In this document: piece after piece, positions 43,651-53,514 of the stretch
How the letters are laid out: every line of letters starts with the position of its first letter
How positions within the stretch are numbered: the first letter of the stretch is position 1
DNA from: an uncultured Nitrospirales bacterium
Lineage (GTDB): Bacteria; Nitrospirota; Nitrospiria; Nitrospirales; UBA8639
NCBI GenBank assembly: GCA_958295805.1
Contig: OY282373.1
Coordinates: 839,001-903,000 of the forward strand
Direction of reading: 5' to 3'
Length of the DNA stretch: 64,000 bases
The notes under the pieces: generated by a model
The model's input: only the letters and a program-made list of their open reading frames with translations
Database searches by the model: none
What the model was told of the DNA's origin: nothing
Made by a program: the position numbers and the translations under genes

Positions 43651-45387
43651 TTACGGAAGGTCGGGGTCATACGGCGGCAAGGTGGTGAGGCGATGATCTT
43701 CGACGGGTCCCCCGACGGTGAAGTGATACAAGGATTGAAATTGAGTATGGGGGTGCCATCCCAGCACGCGATGGACGGGACCATCGAAAAAACACCCGAT
43801 GCCGGTGGCCCGGACCCCCGCGGCTTCCGCCTCCAGATACAGCACTTGACCGATGAGTCCGGTTTCCCAAAACAAACGTTTATAAAACCAGGGTCCATGT
43901 TTCTCCAATGACGCCTCAAACTCCGCAACCATTCCCAATGAAAACGCACCGGCTCCCGCGATCTCCTGATGGCAACTGAGCTGCACGGCGATGCGTTGAG
44001 CATTCCCCTCTTCCAGCAAATACAACGGAAGTGACGGCGGACAATTCTCCGGGATGGTCCAAACGAATTGTTCGTGCATGGCCCGTTGAAAGGTTTCTTT
44101 GAGCGTCGGGTCGGCGTTTCGCAAAAACATGTACATCCCGGGCGGGAGACCTTCGACTCGATGCAGAAACAAGGCAAGATGGATGGTGGGGTCCCATGAA
44201 ATCGAATCCCACGGCATCGGGCGTTGCGCCACGGGGAGACTTGCATCAGGCCAGACGCGCTCAAGCATCGAAAAAAATTGTCGGGCGGAGATCGACGTGG
44301 TTCCATCAAAGGCCACGGCACTTCGTCGTTGATGGATGATCTGATGAGCGGAGAGTACGGCTGGGTTCCGGTCACGTGGGTCGTCGTCTGCTTGGTGATG
44401 GTGTTCCCGTTGGGGGTGAAGAGGCAAAGGCAAGGGAGGCATTCGAATCGTCGAACGTTCGGCCGAACGTTTCCATGAAGCCTGGGTGACCTCATCAATA
44501 ATTTCCCAGGGAATGGGACGATCCCGGCTCAAGCGATTCGCGTGGCCTTGCCACTCGCCGTGGACGCACGACTCGACGGCCGCGGGATCAAGGGAGAGCG
44601 GCAGGGATTCCCTGTAGGACGTCGGACAGACGATGCCCATCAGTTCAGGACGTTCAGATTCGGCATCCACGAACTCGTGCAACCTCCTCAGGCCAAGCAG
44701 GGACCCGACTGTCCGATCATCCAGGCCGGTCAGGACGAAGACGGACCATCCCAAGGCCGCCCCGGCTATGCGCAGAGTCCCAATCGCATGGCCGACGTCG
44801 TGCTGACAGTAGCGAAATGCGCGTTCCCCGTACTTCCACGCCTCGCGCCAGTAAATTGAACTCAACCCGACCAGAAATGATTGTGGTGGAAAGTCTTTGA
44901 GTAAAGCGGCAAGGCACGACGTGGACCCACGCATCCGGAGTTCAAGGCCGTGTTCTTTGGGCGCGTAGTGATACAAGCCGGGCTCCAGGGGAAGTTCGGC
45001 GACGTCGTTGATGAGCAGGTAGCCTTCCGTGGGATGGAGGTTGCCGCTGGATGGATTGCTGCGCAGCGCCCAGCGCGTCCCGCCGTATTCTTTCCAGGCG
45101 GTGATGGAAAGGCTGTATTCAAAAAATCGCGACAGGCCGTTGAGGGTGAACGGTTGAGGCGGAATCGCGGCGGGTGCGTAGAGCGACGCGTACGAAGGAG
45201 AAACGGGCACGTCTTCGGCGGCGAGTCGAGGGAGCGTCACGAGTGAAGCGCCTTCATAACGCCGAAAGGGATCAGGCTGGTTGGCCCAATCCATGTACCC
45301 CAGCGAGCGGGCGTAGCGGTGAAAGTCGTGGGCGGTTTCTTGATGGTAGCGTTTGATTTGTTCAACGATATGTTGCAAAGGTCTCAA
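43651..45387 (-). CDS. SagB/ThcOx-type dehydrogenase, two-domain
   Basis: This 578-aa protein contains two tandem nitroreductase-fold halves. The first (about residues 70-290) has the FMN-binding stretch RSNPSSGNLHPTEGYL; the second starts near HQIIHQRRSAVAFDG. SagB enzymes oxidise azolines to azoles in thiazole/oxazole-modified peptides. No SagC/D cyclodehydratase, precursor peptide or transporter is visible nearby, so this looks like the stand-alone long form found in many environmental bacteria, with an unknown substrate. The ATG at 45387 lacks a strong ribosome site. Confidence 0.78.
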   Translation of the reverse strand: MRPLQHIVEQIKRYHQETAHDFHRYARSLGYMDWANQPDPFRRYEGASLVTLPRLAAEDVPVSPSYASLYAPAAIPPQPFTLNGLSRFFEYSLSITAWKEYGGTRWALRSNPSSGNLHPTEGYLLINDVAELPLEPGLYHYAPKEHGLELRMRGSTSCLAALLKDFPPQSFLVGLSSIYWREAWKYGERAFRYCQHDVGHAIGTLRIAGAALGWSVFVLTGLDDRTVGSLLGLRRLHEFVDAESERPELMGIVCPTSYRESLPLSLDPAAVESCVHGEWQGHANRLSRDRPIPWEIIDEVTQASWKRSAERSTIRMPPLPLPLHPQREHHHQADDDPRDRNPAVLSAHQIIHQRRSAVAFDGTTSISARQFFSMLERVWPDASLPVAQRPMPWDSISWDPTIHLALFLHRVEGLPPGMYMFLRNADPTLKETFQRAMHEQFVWTIPENCPPSLPLYLLEEGNAQRIAVQLSCHQEIAGAGAFSLGMVAEFEASLEKHGPWFYKRLFWETGLIGQVLYLEAEAAGVRATGIGCFFDGPVHRVLGWHPHTQFQSLYHFTVGGPVEDHRLTTLPPYDPDLP

Positions 45388-45655
45388 AAGAATGGGTAGT
45401 ATCTTGGCGCAACGTATCCGAATCGGTCTTCCGGCTCAAGGTATTTTTTGATGCAAGGGTTGAAAACCAATCAACTTTTGTGGTATAGCCCCTCGGTAAA
45501 AGGAAATCAAAAAAGGACTGCCGTGGTAGCGAATCCCAGCTGCTTAAGCGTTGAATATCGTTCCTTGCGGAAATCTATCTACAATGATTCCGGACAAAGA
45601 TCGAGGGAGGGTAAATTTTCATTACCCGGTCCGTTATTTTCATGGAGGATAAAAA

Positions 45656-48196
45656 ATGAGATTCCGTCTGATGGTGTCGAGAGTTCTCCCAACCCTTGGT
45701 ATTGCCTGCTTAGGCGTCGCGGCGTTTGCGGTATTCACACCGAGCACGGCGTTGGCCCAGACGGCGACGAGCACGCCGCGTGCCATTATCAGCCAGGACG
45801 GGATTGAGGTGACGGAAGGGAGTTCTAATACATATACGGTGGTATTGGAGGAGGGGGTTCGCGAGTGGGGGACGGCCGAGTGGGGGGTTGCCGAAACCGT
45901 GACAGTCGAGGTCACGCGAATGGACGGCAGCAGCGATGACGTCAAAGTGGGTGATGAGACGTCGGACACCTGGACGCTGACCTTCACCATGAGTAACTGG
46001 AACACCGCACAGACGGTGACAGTGCATGCTGTGCAGGACGCTGACATCAGTAATGATGCGGCCACGCTGATTCACACGGTTACCAGCGGCTACGCCCGGG
46101 AATGGAAGGAGACGGAGGATAACGTGGCTGTGCGGGTGCTTGACAATACTAAACCCGACTTCGACACCACCCTCACCCCTCCTACAGCCGAGCTGGTAAA
46201 GGAGACTCCGATCCCGATAAGTGTCGCAGGAGAGGATAAGGTGGTGACGGTAAGGATGGAACGTGATCGGGACGTGGATCCCAACGTGGAGTTTGAGTTT
46301 TTTGAGGAGTCTTTCCGAGACCTGACGGAGGACATCTCAGTGAATATCGCCATCCCGCCCAGTGTCCCAGATGTACCGCCGAACTACGGTATTGGGAGTG
46401 AGTCGGCTCGCTTTGTGGTGGATATCGATGTGATGGGGGCGGTCCCTAATGGAGGGTTCAGGGTCTGCCTGCCGACGCCCCCTGCGCTGCGGGAAGAGGC
46501 GGCCGGCCGGAAAATTGTTCTGTTACACTACGATGGATCCATGTGGGAGGAGGTGCTCTCAACAGACGATGGAAGTAAGGTCTGCTCCGAAGTCGGCGTG
46601 ACTGAGTTCTCGCCGCACATTCTCGCGTTCCTGAAACAGACGGCGGAACGTCGTCGGGAACTGGAGATGGTGTTGGCCGGCATCGGGCGGACGATAGCTT
46701 CGGACGCGGTCGAAGTGCTTAGTGGGCGATTTGGAGGATCAGCAGGCTCGTCGCCGAAAGTGACGGTGGGCGGACAGATGCTCCGGCTGACCGGCGGAAA
46801 AGAGGGCGAGGCGTTGAAACGCGTGACGGACGTGGCCGTTGGGGTGGCCCAGATGTTTGGCGTCACCGGCGTGGCGAACGGCCGGACTCTGGAAGGGACC
46901 GTGGATGCCGCTACGCTATCCAGACATCCTGGCCTCTCTGATGGGAGAATAGATCGCACGAACTGGCGTGCGCCGGTCCGCATACGGGACGTGTCGGTGA
47001 AGGACGTGTTGGCGCGGAGCGCGTTTGAACTGCCGCTGAGCCGCACGGAGGACGGCGAAGTCGCCGGCATGACGTTATGGGGTCGGGGGATGGCGAGCAA
47101 CTTCTCTGGAAGCCCCGACACTGGCTTCTCGATGGATGGGGACCTCTATAGTGGTTACTTGGGCCTTGACTACCGACTTGACCCCAAGGTCATGTTGGGC
47201 TTGGCGGTATCGCACACCGCCGGAGACGTGGACTACGAGGTCACTAGAGATTCGGGCAAGGTTGGAGTTGGACTGGACATCCAACTGACGAGCGTGTTGC
47301 CTTATGCTCAATGGCAGCCCTACTCAGGGTTGGGTGTATGGGGCATGTTTGGCGCCGGCTGGGGTGAGATGGACAGAAGTGTCGTCGGATTCAGTGAAAA
47401 AGAGACGACGGACCTGACGTTAGTGATGGGGGCATTGGGTGGACGACATGCCTTGATCTCGTGGAACGGGATCGACTTCGCGGCGAAGGCTGATGCGTTC
47501 AGGTCGACGCTACGTTCGAAGGGTAAGGGGGACTTGTTGCCGTCGGCACGTGGCAACGCGGGACGGGTGCGGCTGTTGGTGGAAGGGCGGACGGAATGGA
47601 TAGTCTCGCCCGTATCGCGGTTGCAACCGCGGCTGGAAGTCGGAGGCCGCTGGGACAACGGCGATGCCGAGCGTGGGCTGGGTGCGGAAGTCGGCGGTGG
47701 CTTGGCGTACACGCACACCGAGTTGGGCCTGGGTGTGGAAGCGCAAGGGCGCTATCTCCTGGCACACGAGGAAAAGGCGTTTGAAGATTGGGGCGCGAGT
47801 CTGAAGGTGCGGATGGACCCGGGCATTGCAGGGCATGGGTTCTGGCTGAGCATGGCCCCGGTGTGGGGGCGGCCGTCAACCGGGTCGGAGCGGTTATGGG
47901 GAAGCGCGGGTGCTGCTGCGGTATTGGACTCCTCCAGTGACCGTATCGGAAGATCAAGCTGGGCCCCCGGGCAGTTGGAGATGGATTTTGGCTATGGGTT
48001 GCCGGTGTCGAATGACGGGTTGGTGACGCCGTATGGCGGGCTGGCCCTCGGAAGGTCCGGCGCGGCGAGCTACCGGTTTGGGAGCCAACTCAAGCTGAAT
48101 ACGGTGCTGAACCTGAGAGTGGAGGGTGAGCGAGAAAACCGGGCCGGCGGCGCGGTGTCACACGGGGTGATAACCCGCATCGACTGGCAGTGGTAG
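45656..48196 (+). CDS. Autotransporter-like surface protein with Calx-beta-like repeat (short paralogue)
   Basis: This 846-aa protein follows ATGGAGGATAAAAA at the ATG. Signal peptide through ALAQ (about residue 35); one Calx-beta-like unit (IEVTEGSSNTYTVVLEE...WNTAQTVTVHAVQD); a middle beta-sandwich region; then the conserved linker MVLAGIGRTIASDAVEVLSGRFGG. The C-terminal third is an autotransporter-type barrel (GYLGLDYRLDPKVMLGLAVS ... ending RIDWQW, aromatic last residue). It is a paralogue of the 1573-aa protein at 54039 but has no palindrome insertions in the linker. It is probably exported and displayed at the outer membrane. Confidence 0.8.
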   Translation: MRFRLMVSRVLPTLGIACLGVAAFAVFTPSTALAQTATSTPRAIISQDGIEVTEGSSNTYTVVLEEGVREWGTAEWGVAETVTVEVTRMDGSSDDVKVGDETSDTWTLTFTMSNWNTAQTVTVHAVQDADISNDAATLIHTVTSGYAREWKETEDNVAVRVLDNTKPDFDTTLTPPTAELVKETPIPISVAGEDKVVTVRMERDRDVDPNVEFEFFEESFRDLTEDISVNIAIPPSVPDVPPNYGIGSESARFVVDIDVMGAVPNGGFRVCLPTPPALREEAAGRKIVLLHYDGSMWEEVLSTDDGSKVCSEVGVTEFSPHILAFLKQTAERRRELEMVLAGIGRTIASDAVEVLSGRFGGSAGSSPKVTVGGQMLRLTGGKEGEALKRVTDVAVGVAQMFGVTGVANGRTLEGTVDAATLSRHPGLSDGRIDRTNWRAPVRIRDVSVKDVLARSAFELPLSRTEDGEVAGMTLWGRGMASNFSGSPDTGFSMDGDLYSGYLGLDYRLDPKVMLGLAVSHTAGDVDYEVTRDSGKVGVGLDIQLTSVLPYAQWQPYSGLGVWGMFGAGWGEMDRSVVGFSEKETTDLTLVMGALGGRHALISWNGIDFAAKADAFRSTLRSKGKGDLLPSARGNAGRVRLLVEGRTEWIVSPVSRLQPRLEVGGRWDNGDAERGLGAEVGGGLAYTHTELGLGVEAQGRYLLAHEEKAFEDWGASLKVRMDPGIAGHGFWLSMAPVWGRPSTGSERLWGSAGAAAVLDSSSDRIGRSSWAPGQLEMDFGYGLPVSNDGLVTPYGGLALGRSGAASYRFGSQLKLNTVLNLRVEGERENRAGGAVSHGVITRIDWQW

Positions 48197-48558
48197 GAGC
48201 GAAAAGGACGCAACGTCGGGTATCGCAGAGCCGTCGGAGGCACACTCCGACGGCTACCCTCCTTACGGTACTTGGCGTTGCGCCATCGCTTATCGTTGCA
48301 GGATGACGTTCATTTCCGCTTAGATCCCCCAACCTTTTTTGTCCGTTATTCCCATTCTGAACCCTTCGACAAGTCTTTCGGGCTGCATGAGCATTGGATA
48401 GATCTTTGGCACTCTTCAAAGCCGGAGAAGTCACCATGCCCATTCAGCCTGAGTGTCTGTTCCCCCTTGCCTGCCTGTATCTTTGTCTATTTCCGGGAGT
48501 GACGATTTTTTCAAAGACCTCTTCAAGGACTCTTAGGGGAGAAGGTCACGAAGGAAAA
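48197..48558. other. Intergenic region between autotransporter and parE
   Basis: It holds a hairpin at 48229-48255 (AGCCGTCGGAG / CTCCGACGGCT, 5-nt loop, no T-run), a likely 3' stabiliser or weak terminator of the autotransporter transcript. A segment at 48402-48466 also occurs, imperfectly, at 52741-52805. No gene was seen. Confidence 0.6.
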
Positions 48559-50490
48559 CTACACGTCGAGGTTGTCAGCGAGGGTGGCGTTCGCCATGAG
48601 AAACTCATATCGGGCGTCCGTGCGTTTTCCCATCAGGTCATGGAACGTCCGATCGGTGTGGAATTCGTCCCGCACCTCTACTTTGAGCAGTCGGCGCGTG
48701 GCTGGATTGAGGGTCGTGTCGCGCAACTGTTGCGGGAACATTTCCCCCAATCCCTTAAAACGGCTGATCGTGGGTTTGGCCCTGGTTGAGGCCTCAGACA
48801 AAATGAGGTTTTTATCATCCTCGGATCCTGCCCAATAGACGGTTTTGGCGATGTCGATGCGGTACAACGGCGGTTGGGCAATGTAGATGTAGCCGTGCCG
48901 GATCAATTCCGGCAGATGTCGGAAAAAGAAGGTCAGCAGCAAGGTGCTGATATGATAGCCGTCAACGTCCGCGTCCATGAGCAGAATGACCTTGTGGTAC
49001 CGCAACTTCTTGAGATCAAAATCCTTCCCGATTCCACAGCCGAGCACCTTGAGCAAGTCTGCCAACTCTTTATTTTCAACCACTTTACCCAACGTCAGTT
49101 CTTCGGTGTTGAGCACTTTCCCGCGAATCGGAAAAATCGCTTGGTTTTTCAGGTCTCGGCCTTGCTTGGCCGTGCCACCCGCTGAATCGCCTTCCACCAC
49201 GAACAGTTCGCTGGCTTCGGGGTCAGTGCTTTGACAATCCGCCAGTTTCCCCGGCAGGTTGAGTCGATGGCTGACCACGGATTTTCGCTTCACGGCTTTG
49301 GAGGCTTCGCGTGACGCCTCGCGCGCCCGCGCGGCTAAAATCATGCGTCCGACCAGGGTTTCGGCGATGGAGACGTTTTCGTTTAAGAAATTTTCCAGGG
49401 CGGGGCGGACGGCGTTGTCAACGAGACCTTGGACTTCAGGATTGTTCAAGCGTTCTTTGGTTTGCCCTTGGAATTGGGGGTGCAGAATGAGAACACTCAA
49501 CACGCAGGCCAAGCCTTCCCGAATGTCCTCCGCCTGCACGGAAAGGCCCTTGGGCGTCAGGTTGTGGGTCTCCATGTACGTGCGTACGGCTTTCACAATG
49601 CCGGTGCGCAAGCCGGCTTCATGGGTGCCGCCGTTCCTCGTGGCCACGCCGTTGGCGTAACTGCGAACGAATTCCGCGGGTTCGTCCGTCCATTGGAGGG
49701 CGACTTCCATGGCAAAACCGTCACCAACGGGCATGGTGCCGTTGACGGTGCGGTCCGCGTAAAAGACAAAGTCGGCGGTGAGGTTGTGACCCCGGTCGCG
49801 CACGAGTCTGGTGAGGTATTCTTCTATCCCTTTCTCATGGACAAAGTGGTGCGTGTGGCCGGTAGTCCCGTCTTTGAAGGTGATCTGTAATCCTTTGTGC
49901 AGATAAGACTTGGCTTCGAGGGTATTGTTCAAGAGGGTAGGGTCGAACGCCGGGCGTGGGCCGAAAATCGTCGGATCCGGACGAAAATAGACGGAGGTCC
50001 CGGTGCCGCGCGCCGTGCGTCCTTGCGTGACCGGCCCCAGGGGAGTACCGGTCCGATAAGTCTGGTGCCACTCTCGCCCGTCCCGTTTGACCGTGACTTC
50101 AAGGTGGCAGGATAAGGCGTTGACCACCGACGCCCCGACCCCGTGCAGGCCGCCCGAGTGACGATAACTGCCCGTGTCGAATTTTCCGCCGGCGTGAAGG
50201 GTGGTCATGATAATTTCCAGCGCGGATCTGTTGTCCCGTGCATGTCGGTCAACCGGAATGCCGCGACCATTATCCGTAATTCGAATGCCGTCACGGGTCT
50301 TGTCGAGTTCGACCGTGATGGTCGTGGCATGGCCGTTGATGACTTCGTCGATGCCGTTGTCCAGGATTTCCCAGACGAGATGGTGCAGGCCGGTTTGATC
50401 CGTTCCGCCGATATACATGGCGGGTCGCCGGCGAACCGGTTCAATGCCTTCTAACACAACGATGTCACTCGCATCGTACGTTTTGGTCAT
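48559..50490 (-). CDS. parE: DNA topoisomerase IV subunit B (ParE) / GyrB family
   Basis: This 643-aa type II topoisomerase ATPase subunit has a GHKL ATP site (EILDNGIDEV, DNGRGIP, GGLHGVGASVVNALS). The TOPRIM region has EGDSAGGTAKQGRD and DADVDGYHISTLLLTFF (Tyr where His/Gly neighbours are usual). The C-terminus is FHDLMGKRTDARYEF. The length and the absence of the GyrB insert favour ParE. The partner subunit on the same strand is at 59266-61728, an unusual separation. Confidence 0.85.
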   Translation of the reverse strand: MTKTYDASDIVVLEGIEPVRRRPAMYIGGTDQTGLHHLVWEILDNGIDEVINGHATTITVELDKTRDGIRITDNGRGIPVDRHARDNRSALEIIMTTLHAGGKFDTGSYRHSGGLHGVGASVVNALSCHLEVTVKRDGREWHQTYRTGTPLGPVTQGRTARGTGTSVYFRPDPTIFGPRPAFDPTLLNNTLEAKSYLHKGLQITFKDGTTGHTHHFVHEKGIEEYLTRLVRDRGHNLTADFVFYADRTVNGTMPVGDGFAMEVALQWTDEPAEFVRSYANGVATRNGGTHEAGLRTGIVKAVRTYMETHNLTPKGLSVQAEDIREGLACVLSVLILHPQFQGQTKERLNNPEVQGLVDNAVRPALENFLNENVSIAETLVGRMILAARAREASREASKAVKRKSVVSHRLNLPGKLADCQSTDPEASELFVVEGDSAGGTAKQGRDLKNQAIFPIRGKVLNTEELTLGKVVENKELADLLKVLGCGIGKDFDLKKLRYHKVILLMDADVDGYHISTLLLTFFFRHLPELIRHGYIYIAQPPLYRIDIAKTVYWAGSEDDKNLILSEASTRAKPTISRFKGLGEMFPQQLRDTTLNPATRRLLKVEVRDEFHTDRTFHDLMGKRTDARYEFLMANATLADNLDV

Positions 50491-50540
50491 GCAGACTCCT
50501 TCTCGGTGGATTCAACAATCCACCATTTTTCAACGGTCCG

Positions 50541-52598
50541 TCAAGGAGTAATCCCGTGATGTTTGAGTGCCTCGATAGCGAGGTTGTCGGGATGCGGGTA
50601 GACGTCATAAGACTGCCTGAACAGCGCAATGGCGTGGTCCGTCCGCCCCTGTCGGCCGAGCAGGACGCCTTTCAGGTACAAAAGCCTGGCTCGCCGCCAC
50701 TTCTCCAGCGACTCACTCCCCAAGGTTCCCGCTTTCTCCAGCCATTCCCCGATCTGCGTCCAGTGGGTGCGACCTCCGTACTTCAACAGCACTTCGGCCA
50801 TGCCCATGAGTCCCGAGAAATCCCGCGCTGCGAGCGCGCGCAGCCGCCGCGTCTGCTCCAGCATGGCGGGATCGCCGGAGAACACGACATAGCCCAGGAG
50901 TTGGCCGTACTTGTGAAGCAGCGTGACCCGCTGGAACCGCTCCCAGCCGTCGGTGGGGTACAGGTTCAGGAGCGCCTCGAAATCCCGTTCCGCGCCCGGG
51001 TACACCTCCAACCTCAGAGAGTGAGGCTTTTCCTTTCTGAGGACTTCCTTGACGAACCCATGGTGCCGGACCCCTTGACCGTGGGGGAACGTGTCGTCAT
51101 CCGCGGTGAAGAAAATGGGACGGTCGGTTTCATTGACGAAGCGCCGCAAGATTTTTTCCTTGTGCTTCAGGGACGACCGAGGCGGGTAGAGGCGGTTTCC
51201 GTACACGAGGCCGTGCAGGTTCAGCAACTCGACGTCCGGGCGGCGTTTCTCAACGAAGTGGTAGTAGCCCAGGGGGCCGGTGTCCGTATCCCCGGACACG
51301 AACAGGACCGCGTCCCGCGGCAGGAGACCGAACAGCATGTCCGCGTACCACCGGGTAAAGTCGCTGGCGGAACGGTCGTTCAAACTCCAGTGCGCCTGCA
51401 CGGACAGCGCGGTCATGCCCACGCACGCCAGCGCCGCCAGACCGGCCCGGAACCACGCCCCGTCGCGAAGGACAGCCGGTGAGGGCAGGCGTTCCAACGC
51501 GTACTGCAAACCAACCGCCAGCCACAGGGCGAGCAGTCCGTAGCACACCAACGAGTAGGGGCGAAATATCGCGATCTGGCGAAAGTCGAAGTCAACCGAG
51601 AGCATCATAATCAAGGCCACGCTGTTTCCCAAAAACACCAGCAACCCTGAGCCCACCTCGGCCAGTGGCCGGCGCCGCAGCAAGACCCAGAAACCCAGGA
51701 GAGCGAGCACGAACCCCGGCAGCGTCACCTGCCAGATCACTTCGTTCCCAAACCACCCCAGAAACGCCAAACGATCGTCCCAGCCCGCGCTGGGGCTCAC
51801 GTCAACGTCGGCATAGCCGCTTCGACTGACGTAGTACCAGAACGCCTCCCAGTTCGTAATCGGGCCGTAGAAGCTGATAAACGGCTCCTGCCAAGAGCGT
51901 AACACCATCCACGCATAGGGGAGGGCCGCGCTCACCAAGGCAGTGCCCAGAAGCAACGGCAGCTTAGGGAGCAGGAGCTTCCAGGCCGGCAGAGCCGCCA
52001 GCAGCAGGCCGGGCAAGGCCAGCCCCATCAGCGGCCAGTGATTGGCCAGACTCAACCCGTACCCCGCGGCCGCAGCCATCCAGAGGCGGGGCCGCGCCGG
52101 GTGACGTACTCCGTACAGAATCAGCCCATACGTGGCAAAGAACAACAGCGCGTTCAGCGTATACACCTCCGCGATGATGGCCTGAGCCCAGACGTGCTCC
52201 GAGGCAGCGAACAGCCAGGCCGCCGTCACGGCCGGTACGGGCGCGGCCTGCAACAGCCGGGCGCACAGATAGACGCCGCCGCATGCCAGCGCGCCCAGGA
52301 TCGCGCTGGACAGGTGGCCGAGGAAAGCGACGGTGCCGAAGGGCAACCACGTGACGAGGTGGCAGAGCAGCGTGTAGAGGGGATAGCCGGGGGGATGGGC
52401 GACGCCGAGGTGGGCGCCGGCCATCAGGAACAGGCCGTCGTCTTCCAGGACGACGGTGCGGGGCAGCGTCAGCCCGTAGAGGAGGAGAGGGCCGAGCACC
52501 GCCGCGGCCAACGCAGGGCCATCGCCTAGAAAAGAGAACCTCTCGGAAGAAGGCGGAGGAGAGGTACTGACCGCACTAACGTACCGTTGCCGCGACAT
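50541..52598 (-). CDS. DUF2723/TMEM260-like GT-C glycosyltransferase
   Basis: This 685-aa protein has the family motif LEDDGLF and GVAHPPGYPLYTL in the first outside loop and SEHVWAQAIIAEVYTLNALL further on. Many TM helices follow, then a C-terminal helical part (from about residue 550) with a TPR-like end. It is homologous to the array protein at 19788 but diverged, and its N-terminus (MSRQRYVSAVSTSPPP) lacks the array's basic leader. It lies 50 bp downstream of parE on the same strand, between two autotransporter-like genes. Confidence 0.8.
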   Translation of the reverse strand: MSRQRYVSAVSTSPPPSSERFSFLGDGPALAAAVLGPLLLYGLTLPRTVVLEDDGLFLMAGAHLGVAHPPGYPLYTLLCHLVTWLPFGTVAFLGHLSSAILGALACGGVYLCARLLQAAPVPAVTAAWLFAASEHVWAQAIIAEVYTLNALLFFATYGLILYGVRHPARPRLWMAAAAGYGLSLANHWPLMGLALPGLLLAALPAWKLLLPKLPLLLGTALVSAALPYAWMVLRSWQEPFISFYGPITNWEAFWYYVSRSGYADVDVSPSAGWDDRLAFLGWFGNEVIWQVTLPGFVLALLGFWVLLRRRPLAEVGSGLLVFLGNSVALIMMLSVDFDFRQIAIFRPYSLVCYGLLALWLAVGLQYALERLPSPAVLRDGAWFRAGLAALACVGMTALSVQAHWSLNDRSASDFTRWYADMLFGLLPRDAVLFVSGDTDTGPLGYYHFVEKRRPDVELLNLHGLVYGNRLYPPRSSLKHKEKILRRFVNETDRPIFFTADDDTFPHGQGVRHHGFVKEVLRKEKPHSLRLEVYPGAERDFEALLNLYPTDGWERFQRVTLLHKYGQLLGYVVFSGDPAMLEQTRRLRALAARDFSGLMGMAEVLLKYGGRTHWTQIGEWLEKAGTLGSESLEKWRRARLLYLKGVLLGRQGRTDHAIALFRQSYDVYPHPDNLAIEALKHHGITP

Positions 52599-53050
52599 CA
52601 GTATCTTCGCAGGAACATTCGCCGAACAAGCACAGATTCTATGGAATCATTCTTCAGTGGGTAAGCATCCTGGAGTGAACGGACCGGATTAGACGCGATA
52701 GACGATAGAAAGATCAAGCACACACGTGTAAAGTTCAGAAACCTTTGCCCCTCCTCAAAGCAGGAGAACCCGCTCTGCCCACCCAGCCTGAGTGTCGGTA
52801 CCCTCTGAAAGGCAGAACGCCGGAGAAAGTCAGAAGGACAGAGAAAAGGAGAAGGACGGAGAAAGGGAGTTGTGCAAAGGTCTTGTTGAGTGACAGGGAG
52901 AAGGACAGGGGGAGAGAAGAGAAAGGACCCTGCAGAAGAATGAAGAGGGCTCGGACCTTCTGATAAGTAAACCCCTATTCCCGACCCGTGCTCCTCCGTC
53001 ATTCCGCCCTCCCGCCGCCCTTCTCCCTTCCTCTGTCATTCTCCCCCCTC

Positions 53051-53179
53051 TGTCATTCTGAGCGAAGCGAAGAATCTCGCTTCCCTGTTGCCCGGGCATG
53101 ACGCCGGGGTTGTGGGCCCGAGGATCGAGTGCGGGCCTTTCCTCCCCTCACCCCTCCCCTCTCCCGCAAGGGGAGAGGG
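53051..53179 (+). repeat. Compound palindromic repeat, unit 1
   Basis: It begins with tgtcattctgagcgaagcga, continues through cccgggcatgacgccggggt and ends in a hairpin with arms CCCTCTCCC (53157-53165) and GGGAGAGGG (53171-53179). The whole unit recurs at 53386-53514 (offset 335) with few changes. Confidence 0.85.
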
Positions 53180-53262
53180 AGCCAGGCGGCCGCCCTTCTG
53201 CCCCCCATCGCCATGCCGCTCCTCTTCGCCATACCGTCCTCGCCGTCATTCCCGCCCCTCCC

Positions 53263-53318
53263 TGTCATTCCCGCGAAACCTGTCCCCGACATTTGTTATC
53301 GGGGAGCGGGAATCCAGG
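53263..53318. repeat. Dispersed palindrome, nested stem
   Basis: Outer arms ATTCCCGC (53267-53274) and GCGGGAAT (53306-53313) enclose an inner stem CCCCGA / TCGGGG. This is the layout of the widely dispersed 'tgtcattcccgcgaa' family of bacterial repeats. Confidence 0.7.
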
Positions 53319-53385
53319 GATGATGCCGTGCATGTTCATGGCGTGTCCTCCGCCATCCCGCCCTCCGCCGCCCTTCTCCCTTCTC

Positions 53386-53514
53386 TGTCATTCTGAGCGA
53401 AGCGAAGAATCTCGCTTCTCGGTTGCCCGGGCATGACGCCGGGGTTGTGGGCCCGAGGATCGAGTGCGGGCCTTTTCTCCTCTCACCCCAGCCCTCTCCC
53501 GCAAGGGGAGAGGG
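53386..53514 (+). repeat. Compound palindromic repeat, unit 2
   Basis: Second copy of 53051-53179, including tgtcattctgagcgaagcga and the hairpin arms CCCTCTCCC (53492-53500) / GGGAGAGGG (53506-53514). Confidence 0.85.

Noticed and set aside
43324-45387. Azole-modified peptide (TOMM) biosynthesis cluster
   Set aside because: Only a SagB-type protein is present; there is no YcaO cyclodehydratase, suitable precursor or transporter.
53051-53514. Possible CRISPR array
   Set aside because: There are only two compound repeats of different families, unequal spacing, no uniform spacers and no cas genes.
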